Part shown: piece after piece, positions 6,894-13,596 of the stretch
Layout of the letters: each line of letters starts with the position of its first letter
How positions within the stretch are numbered: position 1 is the stretch's first letter
Source: Dehalococcoidales bacterium
GTDB taxonomy: Bacteria; Chloroflexota; Dehalococcoidia; Dehalococcoidales; UBA2162
Length of the DNA stretch: 13,634 bases
Direction: 5' to 3'
NCBI GenBank assembly: GCA_020354275.1
Contig: CP070645.1
Coordinates: forward strand, 1,248,701-1,262,334
Position numbers and translations under genes: made by a program
The notes under the pieces: model-generated
What the model saw: only the letters and a program-made list of their open reading frames with translations
Told to the model about the DNA's origin: nothing
Databases searched by the model: none

Positions 6894-7613
6894 ATGGATA
6901 AGCTTACTGCGGGTATCACCAGACTTGACTTACAGCTCAGTCAGGGACAGCTGGAGCAATTCATGACCTACTACCATGAACTGGTAGCCTGGAACGAACG
7001 CGTGAACCTCACCACCATAACCGGTTTTGAAGAGGTTCAGATTAAACACTTCCTGGACTCAGCAACAGTAACCCTGGCCTTCCAACCCCGTACAGGTATT
7101 GATAGAGCCAGGATTATTGATGTCGGCACCGGCGCCGGCATACCCGGACTGCCCATAAAAATACTCTTCCCTAGTATCGAACTAGTGCTGCTCGATGCCA
7201 CCAGCAAGAAAGCAGCCTTCCTGCACCACCTGAAGCAGGAACTGGGGCTTGATAATGTGGAGATAATAGTGGGGCGGGCTGAGGAAGTGGCCCGCCGGAC
7301 AGAGTACCGGGAAAGGTTTGATATCGTGCTGTCCCGGGCTGTAGCGCCAATGGCTACCCTCGTTGAACTGACCCTGCCCTTCTGTGCTATTGGCGGCATC
7401 TTAATTGCCCAGAAAAAGGGGGGAATTGAGCCGGAAGTCAGCCAGGCGGAAAGGGCAATAGCCTTACTCGGAGGGCATCCACGGGAGGTAAAAAGGATTA
7501 TGCTGGAGGAATTCAGCGACGAGCGTTACCTGGTAATCATCGATAAGGTATCAGCAACCCCCGAAAAATACCCCCGCCAGCCGGGTATACCGGCGAAAAA
7601 GCCGATAGTTTGA
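6894..7613 (+). CDS. rsmG: 16S rRNA (guanine-N7)-methyltransferase RsmG
   Basis: RsmG (GidB) methylates N7 of G527 (E. coli numbering) in the 530 loop of 16S rRNA using S-adenosylmethionine. Its loss gives low-level streptomycin resistance in several bacteria. The 239 residues match the usual family length. Visible signatures are WNERVNLT (33-40) with the following HFLDS (52-56), the SAM-binding DVGTGAGIPGLP (76-87), LSRAVAP (146-152), AQKKG (172-176), and the C-terminal YPRQPGIPAKKP that closes most family members. The ATG at 6894 is chosen because the protein then begins like other RsmG proteins. Only a weak GAG precedes it, and the promoter places the transcript start about 7 bases away. 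It is divergent from thiC and separated from pdxS by a hairpin repeat. Confidence 0.95.
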   Translation: MDKLTAGITRLDLQLSQGQLEQFMTYYHELVAWNERVNLTTITGFEEVQIKHFLDSATVTLAFQPRTGIDRARIIDVGTGAGIPGLPIKILFPSIELVLLDATSKKAAFLHHLKQELGLDNVEIIVGRAEEVARRTEYRERFDIVLSRAVAPMATLVELTLPFCAIGGILIAQKKGGIEPEVSQAERAIALLGGHPREVKRIMLEEFSDERYLVIIDKVSATPEKYPRQPGIPAKKPIV

Positions 7614-7629
7614 GATGAATGGGGAATTT

Positions 7630-7749
7630 AAGAGGGGCAACGCCCCTCTTTACAATTAATCCCTCTCTATCTCCCCTTCTCAAAGGGAGAAGCCCTGATC
7701 AAGAACATTCTGGTGAATAGTAGAAAGGAGAGGGGAGCTAAGGGGTAAG
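7630..7749 (+). repeat. Double-hairpin intergenic repeat, copy A (may terminate rsmG)
   Basis: AAGAGGGGC (7630-7638) and GCCCCTCTT (7642-7650) form a perfect 9-bp stem with an AAC loop. It is followed by TTTAC, so it could serve as a weak terminator for rsmG. A CCCTCTCTATCTCCCC block and an AGGAGAGGGGAGCTAAGGGG block follow, separated by about 40 bases that include CTTCTC-AAAGG-GAGAAG. The same layout occurs at 11808-11884: a GGGGC hairpin, an ATTAAT/AATTAT spacer, then CCCTCTC followed by GAGAGGG and AAGGG. The two appear to be divergent copies of one repeat family. Confidence 0.55.
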
Positions 7750-7750
7750 G

Positions 7751-7779
7751 TTGATAAACATAACAAACAGTAGTAGAAT
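7751..7779 (+). promoter_or_regulatory. Promoter for pdxS-pdxT
   Basis: TTGATA (7751-7756) and TAGAAT (7774-7779) are exactly 17 bases apart, and each matches 5 of 6 consensus positions. The start would be near 7786, giving a 40-base leader that includes the strong AAGGAGG before pdxS. It begins immediately after repeat copy A. No regulator site was recognised. Confidence 0.65.
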
Positions 7780-7825
7780 CCAATTGTAAAGATAGTGAAT
7801 CTTTTGTGGTGGGAAGGAGGAAAAC

Positions 7826-8707
7826 ATGGAAACCGGAACATGGAAGGTCAAGACCGGGCTGGCCCAGATGTTAAAGGGTGGCGTCATCATGGATGTGGTC
7901 ACTGCCGAGCACGCCAAGATCGCCGAGGAGGCTGGCGCCTGTGCGGTAATGGCCTTGGAGAGGGTGCCGGCCGATATCAGGGCTGCCGGCGGTGTTGCCC
8001 GTATGGCTGACCCCACAATTATTGAAGGTATTATGAAAGCAGTTTCCATACCGGTGATGGCCAAGTGCCGTATCGGTCACTTTGTCGAAGCTCAGGCACT
8101 GCAGGCCATGGGTATTGACTATATCGACGAGTCAGAAGTACTCACACCGGCCGATGAAAGCCATCACATTTGGAAGCACGATTTTAAAGTCCCCTTTGTC
8201 TGCGGCTGCCGCGACCTGGGTGAGGCCCTGCGTCGCATCGGGGAGGGTGCCGCCATGATCAGGACCAAAGGAGAAGCCGGTACCGGTAATATTGTCGAGG
8301 CGGTCAGGCACATGCGGGCGGTGATGGACAGCATCAGCCGGCTGGCAAATACCCCCCAGGACGAGTTGATGACTCAGGCCAAGGAGATGGGAGCTCCCTT
8401 CGAGCTGGTGCTGGAGGTGCATAAAACAGGTAAGTTGCCGGTGGTTAATTTTGCTGCTGGTGGTGTGGCTACCCCGGCTGATGCCGCCCTGATGATGCAG
8501 CTGGGTGCTGACGGTGTTTTCGTCGGCTCGGGCATCTTTAAATCAAACAACCCCGAGGCCAGAGCCAAAGCCATCGTCAAGGCCACCACCCACTACCAGG
8601 ACGCTGAGATAATCGCCGAGGTCTCCAAGAACCTGGGCGAGGCAATGCCGGGACTTGATATTAAGCAAATCAAACCAGAGGAACTGCTGGCGAGTCGAGG
8701 ATGGTAG
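7826..8707 (+). CDS. pdxS: Pyridoxal 5'-phosphate synthase, lyase subunit PdxS
   Basis: PdxS builds PLP from ribose 5-phosphate, glyceraldehyde 3-phosphate and ammonia supplied by PdxT. The 293-residue TIM-barrel protein has full family length. Catalytic residues are readable: D23 (in MDVV), K80 (PVMAKCRIGH), which forms the ribose Schiff base, and K148 in RTKGEAGTG, the second Lys that carries the intermediate. The phosphate-binding GSGIFKS (234-240) and the PADIRAAGGVARM stretch (48-60) are intact. The ATG is preceded by AAGGAGG at a 5-base gap, the best ribosome-binding site in the window along with the one before the last gene. The stop is 1 base before pdxT, so the two subunits are co-expressed. 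Confidence 0.97.
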   Translation: METGTWKVKTGLAQMLKGGVIMDVVTAEHAKIAEEAGACAVMALERVPADIRAAGGVARMADPTIIEGIMKAVSIPVMAKCRIGHFVEAQALQAMGIDYIDESEVLTPADESHHIWKHDFKVPFVCGCRDLGEALRRIGEGAAMIRTKGEAGTGNIVEAVRHMRAVMDSISRLANTPQDELMTQAKEMGAPFELVLEVHKTGKLPVVNFAAGGVATPADAALMMQLGADGVFVGSGIFKSNNPEARAKAIVKATTHYQDAEIIAEVSKNLGEAMPGLDIKQIKPEELLASRGW

Positions 8708-8708
8708 C

Positions 8709-9287
8709 ATGAAAATAGGTGTCCTTGCCTCGCAGGGAGCCTTTATTGAGCACATAAATATACTCAGCCAACTTGGAGTAAAGGCTTTACCCGTTCGTCT
8801 CCCCCACCAGCTTGATGGACTGGATGCATTGGTAATCCCCGGAGGAGAAAGCACCTCTATCAGCCTGCTGTTGCAGGACAACAATCTTGCCAGCGAGATA
8901 CAGGGTCTAGCCCAGAACGGCCTGCCGATAATGGGAACCTGCGCCGGTATGATAGTGCTGGCTAACGGGATTTCAGCATCCCCCATAACATCCCTTGGAT
9001 TAATGGAAATCAGCGTCAGGCGTAATGCCTTCGGGCGGCAGAGGGAAAGTTTTGAGACCCAGCTTTCGATTCCGGTGCTGGGAGAAAACCCGTTCCCTGG
9101 CGTGTTTATCCGCGCACCAGTCATTGAAGATTCAAACAGTAATGTTGAGATACTCTGCCGGCTGAGTGACGGCAGCGGTGTTGCCGCCCGGCAGAGAAAG
9201 CTACTGGCTTCCTCTTTTCACCCAGAATTGACTAATGACCGGAGATTCCATCAGTATTTTCTGGATATTGTTGCTGGAAAACAATAG
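8709..9287 (+). CDS. pdxT: Pyridoxal 5'-phosphate synthase, glutaminase subunit PdxT
   Basis: PdxT hydrolyses glutamine and channels ammonia to PdxS; the complex in other bacteria is 12 PdxS with 12 PdxT. At 192 residues it has normal length. The class I amidotransferase triad is visible: nucleophile C78 (GTCAG), H171 and E173 in SSFHPEL. The oxyanion/substrate loop PGGESTS (44-50) is also present. I chose the ATG at 8709, not an upstream in-frame start at 8655 inside pdxS, because the protein then begins MKIGVLASQGAF as the family does. GAGG lies 8 bases before it, within the end of pdxS, which suggests translational coupling. It is active only with PdxS bound. Confidence 0.96.
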   Translation: MKIGVLASQGAFIEHINILSQLGVKALPVRLPHQLDGLDALVIPGGESTSISLLLQDNNLASEIQGLAQNGLPIMGTCAGMIVLANGISASPITSLGLMEISVRRNAFGRQRESFETQLSIPVLGENPFPGVFIRAPVIEDSNSNVEILCRLSDGSGVAARQRKLLASSFHPELTNDRRFHQYFLDIVAGKQ

Positions 9288-9289
9288 TT

Positions 9290-9319
9290 TTTACAGGTAT
9301 ATAATTGCCTAAGTATAAT
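9290..9319 (+). promoter_or_regulatory. Promoter giving a leaderless pyrE mRNA
   Basis: TTTACA (9290-9295) and a perfect TATAAT (9314-9319) are 18 bases apart. The expected start, 6-7 bases beyond the -10, is at 9325-9326, on the ATG itself. A second TATAAT at 9300-9305 has no suitable -35; if used, it would leave about 13 untranslated bases. No Shine-Dalgarno sequence is present before the ATG, which agrees with leaderless translation. Confidence 0.6.
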
Positions 9320-9324
9320 ACAAA

Positions 9325-9855
9325 ATGGATAAAAACGAGCTAGTCCGTAGGATATTTGAAGCCTCTCACCTAGAGGGTACTTTTACGTTGCGCTCAGGCC
9401 AGATATCAAACGAATACTTTGATAAATATTTATTCGAGTCTGACCCTGAGCTAATGGCAGAGATTAGCAACCATATATCAAGACTCATTCCAGAAGGGAC
9501 AGAGGTATTAGCCAGGCTTGAAATGGGCGGCATACCTATAGCAACAGTCCTGTCACTAGAAACCGGCATACCGACCGTATTTATAAGGAAAAAGGCAAAG
9601 GAATACGGCACCTGCAAACTCGCCGAAGGGATAAGTGTAAACGATAAAAAGGTATGTATTATTGAAGATGTAGTAACAACGGGCGGGCAGATAATCCTGA
9701 GTGTAAATGACCTGAGGCAGCTAGGCGCTAATATTGAATACGTGCTATGTGTTATCGAACGTGATATGAAAGGCAGGGAAAACATCAAGAAAGAGGGGCT
9801 GGAATTGCTATCGCTGTTTACATTGGATGAGTTAAAACCGAGTAAAATCTCGTAA
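9325..9855 (+). CDS. pyrE: Orotate phosphoribosyltransferase
   Basis: PyrE joins orotate and PRPP to make orotidine 5'-monophosphate in pyrimidine synthesis. The 176-residue protein has the N-terminal family pattern GTFTLRSGQISNEYFD (18-33), EMGGIPIA (66-73), RKKAKEYGTCKLAEG (88-102) containing the active-site basic residues, and the PRPP-binding loop CIIEDVVTTGG (111-121) with adjacent acidic E114 and D115. It is slightly shorter than typical bacterial PyrE (about 200), though short forms are common. The gene stands 37 bases after pdxT but has its own promoter, and no other pyr gene is visible. A related phosphoribosyltransferase with another base as substrate cannot be excluded, but the SGxxSxxYxD pattern favours orotate. 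Confidence 0.85.
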   Translation: MDKNELVRRIFEASHLEGTFTLRSGQISNEYFDKYLFESDPELMAEISNHISRLIPEGTEVLARLEMGGIPIATVLSLETGIPTVFIRKKAKEYGTCKLAEGISVNDKKVCIIEDVVTTGGQIILSVNDLRQLGANIEYVLCVIERDMKGRENIKKEGLELLSLFTLDELKPSKIS

Positions 9856-9898
9856 TCTAAAAATAATTACTAGGAATATTAATAGGGAGAAAGAACTC

Positions 9899-11428
9899 TT
9901 GCCAAAGGTAACATCAGATGATTTAAATGCCTTTCTGGATATTTTCCCACCGCATATTCGCCAGCCATTATGTCAACACGACGATATCAACCATTTATTA
10001 GAGGTTATCCTTGACCTGGGCCGACCCCCTGAGGCCCGTTTCCCCTACTGTGAAGCAGTGCTCAACCCCAACGAGGTCACCGAGGCCGATATTGACCACG
10101 TATCATCAGGCGTCGGTACCTTTGGCGATGATAACCGGGCTGGGATAGAGCGTACGCTGCACCGTATCTCAGCCATACGCAACCGGCAGGGCCGGATTAT
10201 CGGCCTTACCTGCCGCGTGGGCAGAGCTGTATTCGGCACGATGAAGATTATCGAAGACCTCATCCAGTCGGGCAAGAGCGTATTGCTCCTGGGCCGCCCA
10301 GGGGTAGGTAAGACCACCATGCTCCGCGAGGTAGCCCGGGTGCTGGCCGACGACTTCAATAAACGGGTTATTATCGTGGATACTTCAAATGAAATTGCCG
10401 GGGACGGCGATATTCCGCACCCGGCCATCGGGCACGCCCGGCGTATGCAGGTGAAGACTCCTACCCGGCAGCATGACGTGATGATTGAAGCAGTGGAAAA
10501 CCACATGCCGGAAGTAATCGTTATTGACGAGATCGGTACCGAGCTTGAAGCCAAGGCAGCCAGGACCATTGCCGAACGCGGGGTCCAGCTTGTCGGCACA
10601 GCCCACGGTAACACACTGGAAAACCTGATTATGAACCCCACCCTATCCGACCTCATCGGTGGCATTCAGAGCGTGACCCTTGGTGACGAGGAGGCCAAAC
10701 GGCGTGGTACCCAAAAATCAATACTGGAGCGTGCCGCCCCACCCACCTTTGACATCGTTGTTGAAATTCAGGACCGGGACAGGGTAGCCATTCACCCGGA
10801 TGTGGGCCAGGCCGTTGATGCTGTCCTCCGGGCCCAACTGGCATCTACCGAAACCCGCTGGCTCGACGAAACAGGCGAGGTTAAAATAGAACATGCTGTA
10901 CCGGTCAGTACTACCCGAAAAAGGGCCAAGGATAAAGAGGCCGTTAAAGGTAACAACCATCACAAGCTATATCTCTTCGGTGTAAACCGGGGGCGGTTTG
11001 AGCAGGTGGTCAAAGAGACGCAAGGCGATGTCGATATTGTTGGAAACCTTGATGATGCTGACCTTCTGGTAACCTCTAAAAGCCACTACCGCCGTAAACC
11101 TCAGAAAATCAGGGAGGCAGAAGCTGCTAATATGCCTATCTATGTTCTGAGGAGTAACACACCGGCCCAGATAAGGCAATTCCTGAATACCCTCTACCCT
11201 ATAGAAAATGCCTCAGGTATGGTAGAGAGAATAGATTCCCTGCAAACAGCACTCAACGAAGCACAGCAAGCCGTCAACATGGTGATTAACGGCCAGTCAG
11301 AAATAGAACTCAGCCCCCAGACCGCCTATATCCGCCGCCTGCAGCACCTGATTGCCGAAAGAAACAAGCTGTCCTCCAAAAGCTCCGGCCGCGAACCCCA
11401 GAGAAGGGTGAGGATTTTTAAGGGGTAG
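9899..11428 (+). CDS. R3H-domain AAA ATPase (Ycf45/SpoIIIAA-like)
   Basis: This 509-residue protein has a family-typical N-terminus (FPPHIRQPL, then LDLGRPPEARF). Its ATPase core is related to SpoIIIAA and secretion-type ATPases: Walker A GRPGVGKTT (132-140), Walker B VIVIDE (206-211), then AHGNTLENLI (245-254). A region with YLFGV and similar beta strands (about 367-436) follows, and then a C-terminal R3H-type single-strand nucleic-acid-binding segment with R479-x3-H483 and a basic QRRVRIFKG end. Homologues occur in cyanobacteria and plastids (Ycf45) and in Gram-positives; their function is poorly known. The start is TTG at 9899, supported by GGGAG 9 bases upstream and because no ATG occurs until well inside the conserved region. 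It precedes the zinc-ribbon gene by 18 bases, so they are likely one transcript. Confidence 0.85.
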   Translation: MPKVTSDDLNAFLDIFPPHIRQPLCQHDDINHLLEVILDLGRPPEARFPYCEAVLNPNEVTEADIDHVSSGVGTFGDDNRAGIERTLHRISAIRNRQGRIIGLTCRVGRAVFGTMKIIEDLIQSGKSVLLLGRPGVGKTTMLREVARVLADDFNKRVIIVDTSNEIAGDGDIPHPAIGHARRMQVKTPTRQHDVMIEAVENHMPEVIVIDEIGTELEAKAARTIAERGVQLVGTAHGNTLENLIMNPTLSDLIGGIQSVTLGDEEAKRRGTQKSILERAAPPTFDIVVEIQDRDRVAIHPDVGQAVDAVLRAQLASTETRWLDETGEVKIEHAVPVSTTRKRAKDKEAVKGNNHHKLYLFGVNRGRFEQVVKETQGDVDIVGNLDDADLLVTSKSHYRRKPQKIREAEAANMPIYVLRSNTPAQIRQFLNTLYPIENASGMVERIDSLQTALNEAQQAVNMVINGQSEIELSPQTAYIRRLQHLIAERNKLSSKSSGREPQRRVRIFKG

Positions 11429-11446
11429 GCTAAGAGAGAGGTGAAT

Positions 11447-11776
11447 ATGCCAGAAAACAGGTGCCCCAATTGCGGAAATGCAGTTGATCTAAATTCCCCT
11501 CGTTGCAGCTTTTGTGGTAACAACCTGCCTACAATTACTATCAGACCATGGATAAGTTATGTATTTCAAAAACCCAGTTATACAAAGGTTGAAAAAAAGG
11601 ATGATGTTAAATTGTTTACATGTCCTTTTTGTTCAAGTAAATCATTGTTTAGGCCTTCAGCAAGGAGTTATTACGAATGCCTTAATTTACAGTGCAAGGC
11701 TGTCGGGTACTCTGCAGAGCGTGTTCAGGATATTGAAATAGAAGGAGAAACCATCCACGTATTTCAACCTAACTGA
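11447..11776 (+). CDS. Small double zinc-ribbon protein, function unknown
   Basis: This 109-residue protein has two zinc-finger-like Cys sets. C6, C9, C20 and C23 form a CPNC...CSFC zinc ribbon at the N-terminus. C59, C62, C78 and C83 form a second set (CPFC ... CLNLQC). A linker rich in aromatic and basic residues lies between, and an acidic tail follows. No catalytic residues are recognised; zinc ribbons of this kind often bind nucleic acid or proteins. I chose the ATG at 11447; an in-frame GTG at 11441 is possible but overlaps the AGAGAGAGGTG ribosome-binding region. It is visibly more AT-rich than its neighbours. It follows the R3H ATPase closely, which hints at a shared nucleic-acid-related task. 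I do not recognise the family. Confidence 0.7.
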   Translation: MPENRCPNCGNAVDLNSPRCSFCGNNLPTITIRPWISYVFQKPSYTKVEKKDDVKLFTCPFCSSKSLFRPSARSYYECLNLQCKAVGYSAERVQDIEIEGETIHVFQPN

Positions 11777-11807
11777 AGGGAATTTATCCGTATAAGAAAA
11801 CGGGTTG

Positions 11808-11884
11808 TAAAGGGGCGAAGCCCCTTTTATAAATTATCTTCCCTCTCCCTTTTTAAAGGGGAGAGGGATAAAGGGTGAGGGGTT
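11808..11884 (+). repeat. Double-hairpin intergenic repeat, copy B (may terminate the zinc-ribbon gene)
   Basis: AAAGGGGC (11809-11816) and GCCCCTTT (11820-11827) form a perfect 8-bp stem with a GAA loop, followed by TATAAATTAT. Then CCCTCTCCC (11841-11849) and GGGAGAGGG (11859-11867) form a 9-bp stem that continues through TTT/AAA into a very small loop, followed by ATAAAGGGTGAGGGG. The layout matches copy A at 7630-7749. Both copies lie between a gene end and the promoter region of the next gene, like REP- or MITE-type elements. Confidence 0.6.
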
Positions 11885-11890
11885 TATAAT
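11885..11890 (+). promoter_or_regulatory. -10-like box before the radical SAM gene
   Basis: A perfect TATAAT lies 10 bases before the ATG at 11901, immediately after repeat copy B. No convincing -35 box or TGn extension accompanies it. If active it would leave about 4 untranslated bases. No Shine-Dalgarno sequence lies at normal spacing; the G-rich repeat end is about 18 bases away. Confidence 0.35.
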
Positions 11891-11900
11891 ATAAAAAGAT

Positions 11901-13496
11901 ATGAGCCGAAAGAGCATCAGGGACGCGAAATACCGCCTTTCCCGCGAGACGGGCACCATCTTCAAGGACTGGGGAGGCAAACTCCCCATCGCCCTCATCT
12001 ACCCGAACTCCTATTATATCGGCATGTCAAACCTTGGGATTCATACCATCTACGGCCTGCTCAATAGCTACGGCGATATCGTCTGCGAAAGGGTCTTCTG
12101 GGAAACAGAAGATAAGACCAACCAAACACCACCGTTTTCCCTCGAATCCCAGCGACCGCTGGCTGATTTTGCTATACTGGCTTTCTCAATCACCTACGAG
12201 CTGGACTACTTCAACGTGGTCAACACCCTCAGAGCCAGTGGTATACCCCTGTACGCCAGTGACCGTGACGAACGGCACCCGCTGGTTATCGCCGGTGGCC
12301 CCTGCATCACTGCCAATCCCATGCCACTATCCTCCTTCTTTGACTGCTTGTGCATCGGGGAGGCCGAGCCAATACTGCCGTCTATGCTGCCGGTAATATC
12401 CGAAGGTATCAAAGATAAGCGTAGCGATTTACTGAAAGGATTGGCTTCTTTACCCGGCATCTACGTTCCACAAGCCCAAAACGGGACGCCGGTAACCCGC
12501 CAGTGTCTGCATAATCTGGATGATTTTCCGGTACACTCGGTAATACTCACCCCGGACACCGAACTGGGCAACCTGTATCTCATTGAGGTGCAGCGGGGTT
12601 GCGGGTGGGGCTGCCGTTTCTGCTTGGTCTCCAACGCCTTCAGCCCCCTGCGGTTCCGCTCAATAGACGGACTGGTTGCCCAGGCAGAACAGGGTTTGAA
12701 GCACCGCAAGCGAATCGGTCTGGTAGGGCCGGCTGTTACCGACCATCCCCGCTTTGAAGAACTACTGAGCAGGTTAGGGCAAATGGGGGCCCGGCTCTCG
12801 GTCAGCTCGTTAAGGGTGAAACCCCTCTCCAGCACGGTGCTCAGGGAGGTTGCACGGGGTGGGACACAGACCATTGCCCTGGCCCCGGAGGCTGGTTCCG
12901 AGCGTTTACGCCGTATTATAAGAAAGGGAGTTTCCGAAGACGACATTCTGGAAGCGGTGAATAAGGTGGCCGAGCAGGGTATAAAACAGCTAAAATTCTA
13001 TTACATGATTGGACTGCCCTCGGAGACTGATGACGACATTGAAGAGATCAACAAGCTAACCCTCAGTTGTAAAAATATTCTGGATAGCAGACAGACCGGG
13101 AGCCGCATCACTCTGAGTATTGCTCCATTTGTACCCAAGGCAGGCACACCCTTCCAATGGCTGCCCATGGAGAAACTGCCCACACTGAAACAACGCTTAT
13201 CATTGCTGAAGAACACCCTGCAATCGAGGGGAATAAAAATCAAGAGTGATAGCCTTGCCTGGAGCCAGGTGCAGGGTATCCTGGCAAGGGGAGATAGTGC
13301 CATAGCCGGGGTGCTGGCCAATACCGAAGAGGTGTCTCTGTCTGGCTGGCGCAATGCACTGAGAAAATGCCAGGTAGATACTGATTACTTCCTGCATCAG
13401 AGGTGGGATACGGCCGATAAGTTACCCTGGTCAGTAATCACTTCCAGTGCTGAAATCAGCCATCTGCAAACCGAGTTAGATAGAGCGTTGGGTTAG
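11901..13496 (+). CDS. Radical SAM protein, TIGR03960-like, function unknown
   Basis: In this 531-residue protein, residues about 27-190 resemble a B12-binding-like N-terminal domain (IALIYPNSYYIGMSNLGI, then AGGPCITANP and IGEAEPIL), but no DxHxxG cobalamin motif is visible. The radical SAM 4Fe-4S motif is C234-x3-C238-x2-C241 within RGCGWGCRFC. The core continues with VGPAVTDHP, APEAGSERLR and FYYMIGLPSE. The C-terminal part, with the ILARGDSAIAGV and LPWSVI segments, looks like the end of TIGR03960 proteins. Many of those are fused to or adjacent to a DUF2344 partner, but none is present in this window. The reaction and substrate are unknown. The ATG lacks a clear Shine-Dalgarno sequence, and the gene starts right after repeat copy B. 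The radical SAM call is secure; the subfamily is less so. Confidence 0.85.
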   Translation: MSRKSIRDAKYRLSRETGTIFKDWGGKLPIALIYPNSYYIGMSNLGIHTIYGLLNSYGDIVCERVFWETEDKTNQTPPFSLESQRPLADFAILAFSITYELDYFNVVNTLRASGIPLYASDRDERHPLVIAGGPCITANPMPLSSFFDCLCIGEAEPILPSMLPVISEGIKDKRSDLLKGLASLPGIYVPQAQNGTPVTRQCLHNLDDFPVHSVILTPDTELGNLYLIEVQRGCGWGCRFCLVSNAFSPLRFRSIDGLVAQAEQGLKHRKRIGLVGPAVTDHPRFEELLSRLGQMGARLSVSSLRVKPLSSTVLREVARGGTQTIALAPEAGSERLRRIIRKGVSEDDILEAVNKVAEQGIKQLKFYYMIGLPSETDDDIEEINKLTLSCKNILDSRQTGSRITLSIAPFVPKAGTPFQWLPMEKLPTLKQRLSLLKNTLQSRGIKIKSDSLAWSQVQGILARGDSAIAGVLANTEEVSLSGWRNALRKCQVDTDYFLHQRWDTADKLPWSVITSSAEISHLQTELDRALG

Positions 13497-13528
13497 ATTA
13501 TCGCAACCCCGACAGAACAGGGAAACAT

Positions 13529-13557
13529 TTGATATTGCCACCTTTTTATGCTAATCT
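13529..13557 (+). promoter_or_regulatory. Possible promoter for the terminal dehydrogenase gene
   Basis: TTGATA (13529-13534, 5 of 6) and TAATCT (13552-13557, weak) are 17 bases apart, with a TG at 13549-13550 giving an extended -10 form. The predicted start is near 13564, about 33 bases before the ATG. Nothing else was recognised in 13497-13596. Confidence 0.35.
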
Positions 13558-13596
13558 TCCAGTTACATATTTCTAATGAAGCCAAGGAGGATTATC

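Noticed and set aside
8655..8708. Upstream extension of pdxT into pdxS
   Set aside because: The extra 18 residues are encoded by the end of pdxS, while the ATG at 8709 has a good ribosome-binding site and gives the family-typical N-terminus.
10045..10665. 206-codon minus-strand frame opposite the R3H ATPase
   Set aside because: The plus strand encodes Walker motifs here. The minus frame is Ser/Arg/Pro-rich, as is typical of antisense shadows.
13490..13509. GGGTT/AACCC inverted repeat after the radical SAM gene as a terminator
   Set aside because: It is only a 5-bp stem with a 10-base loop and no T-run.
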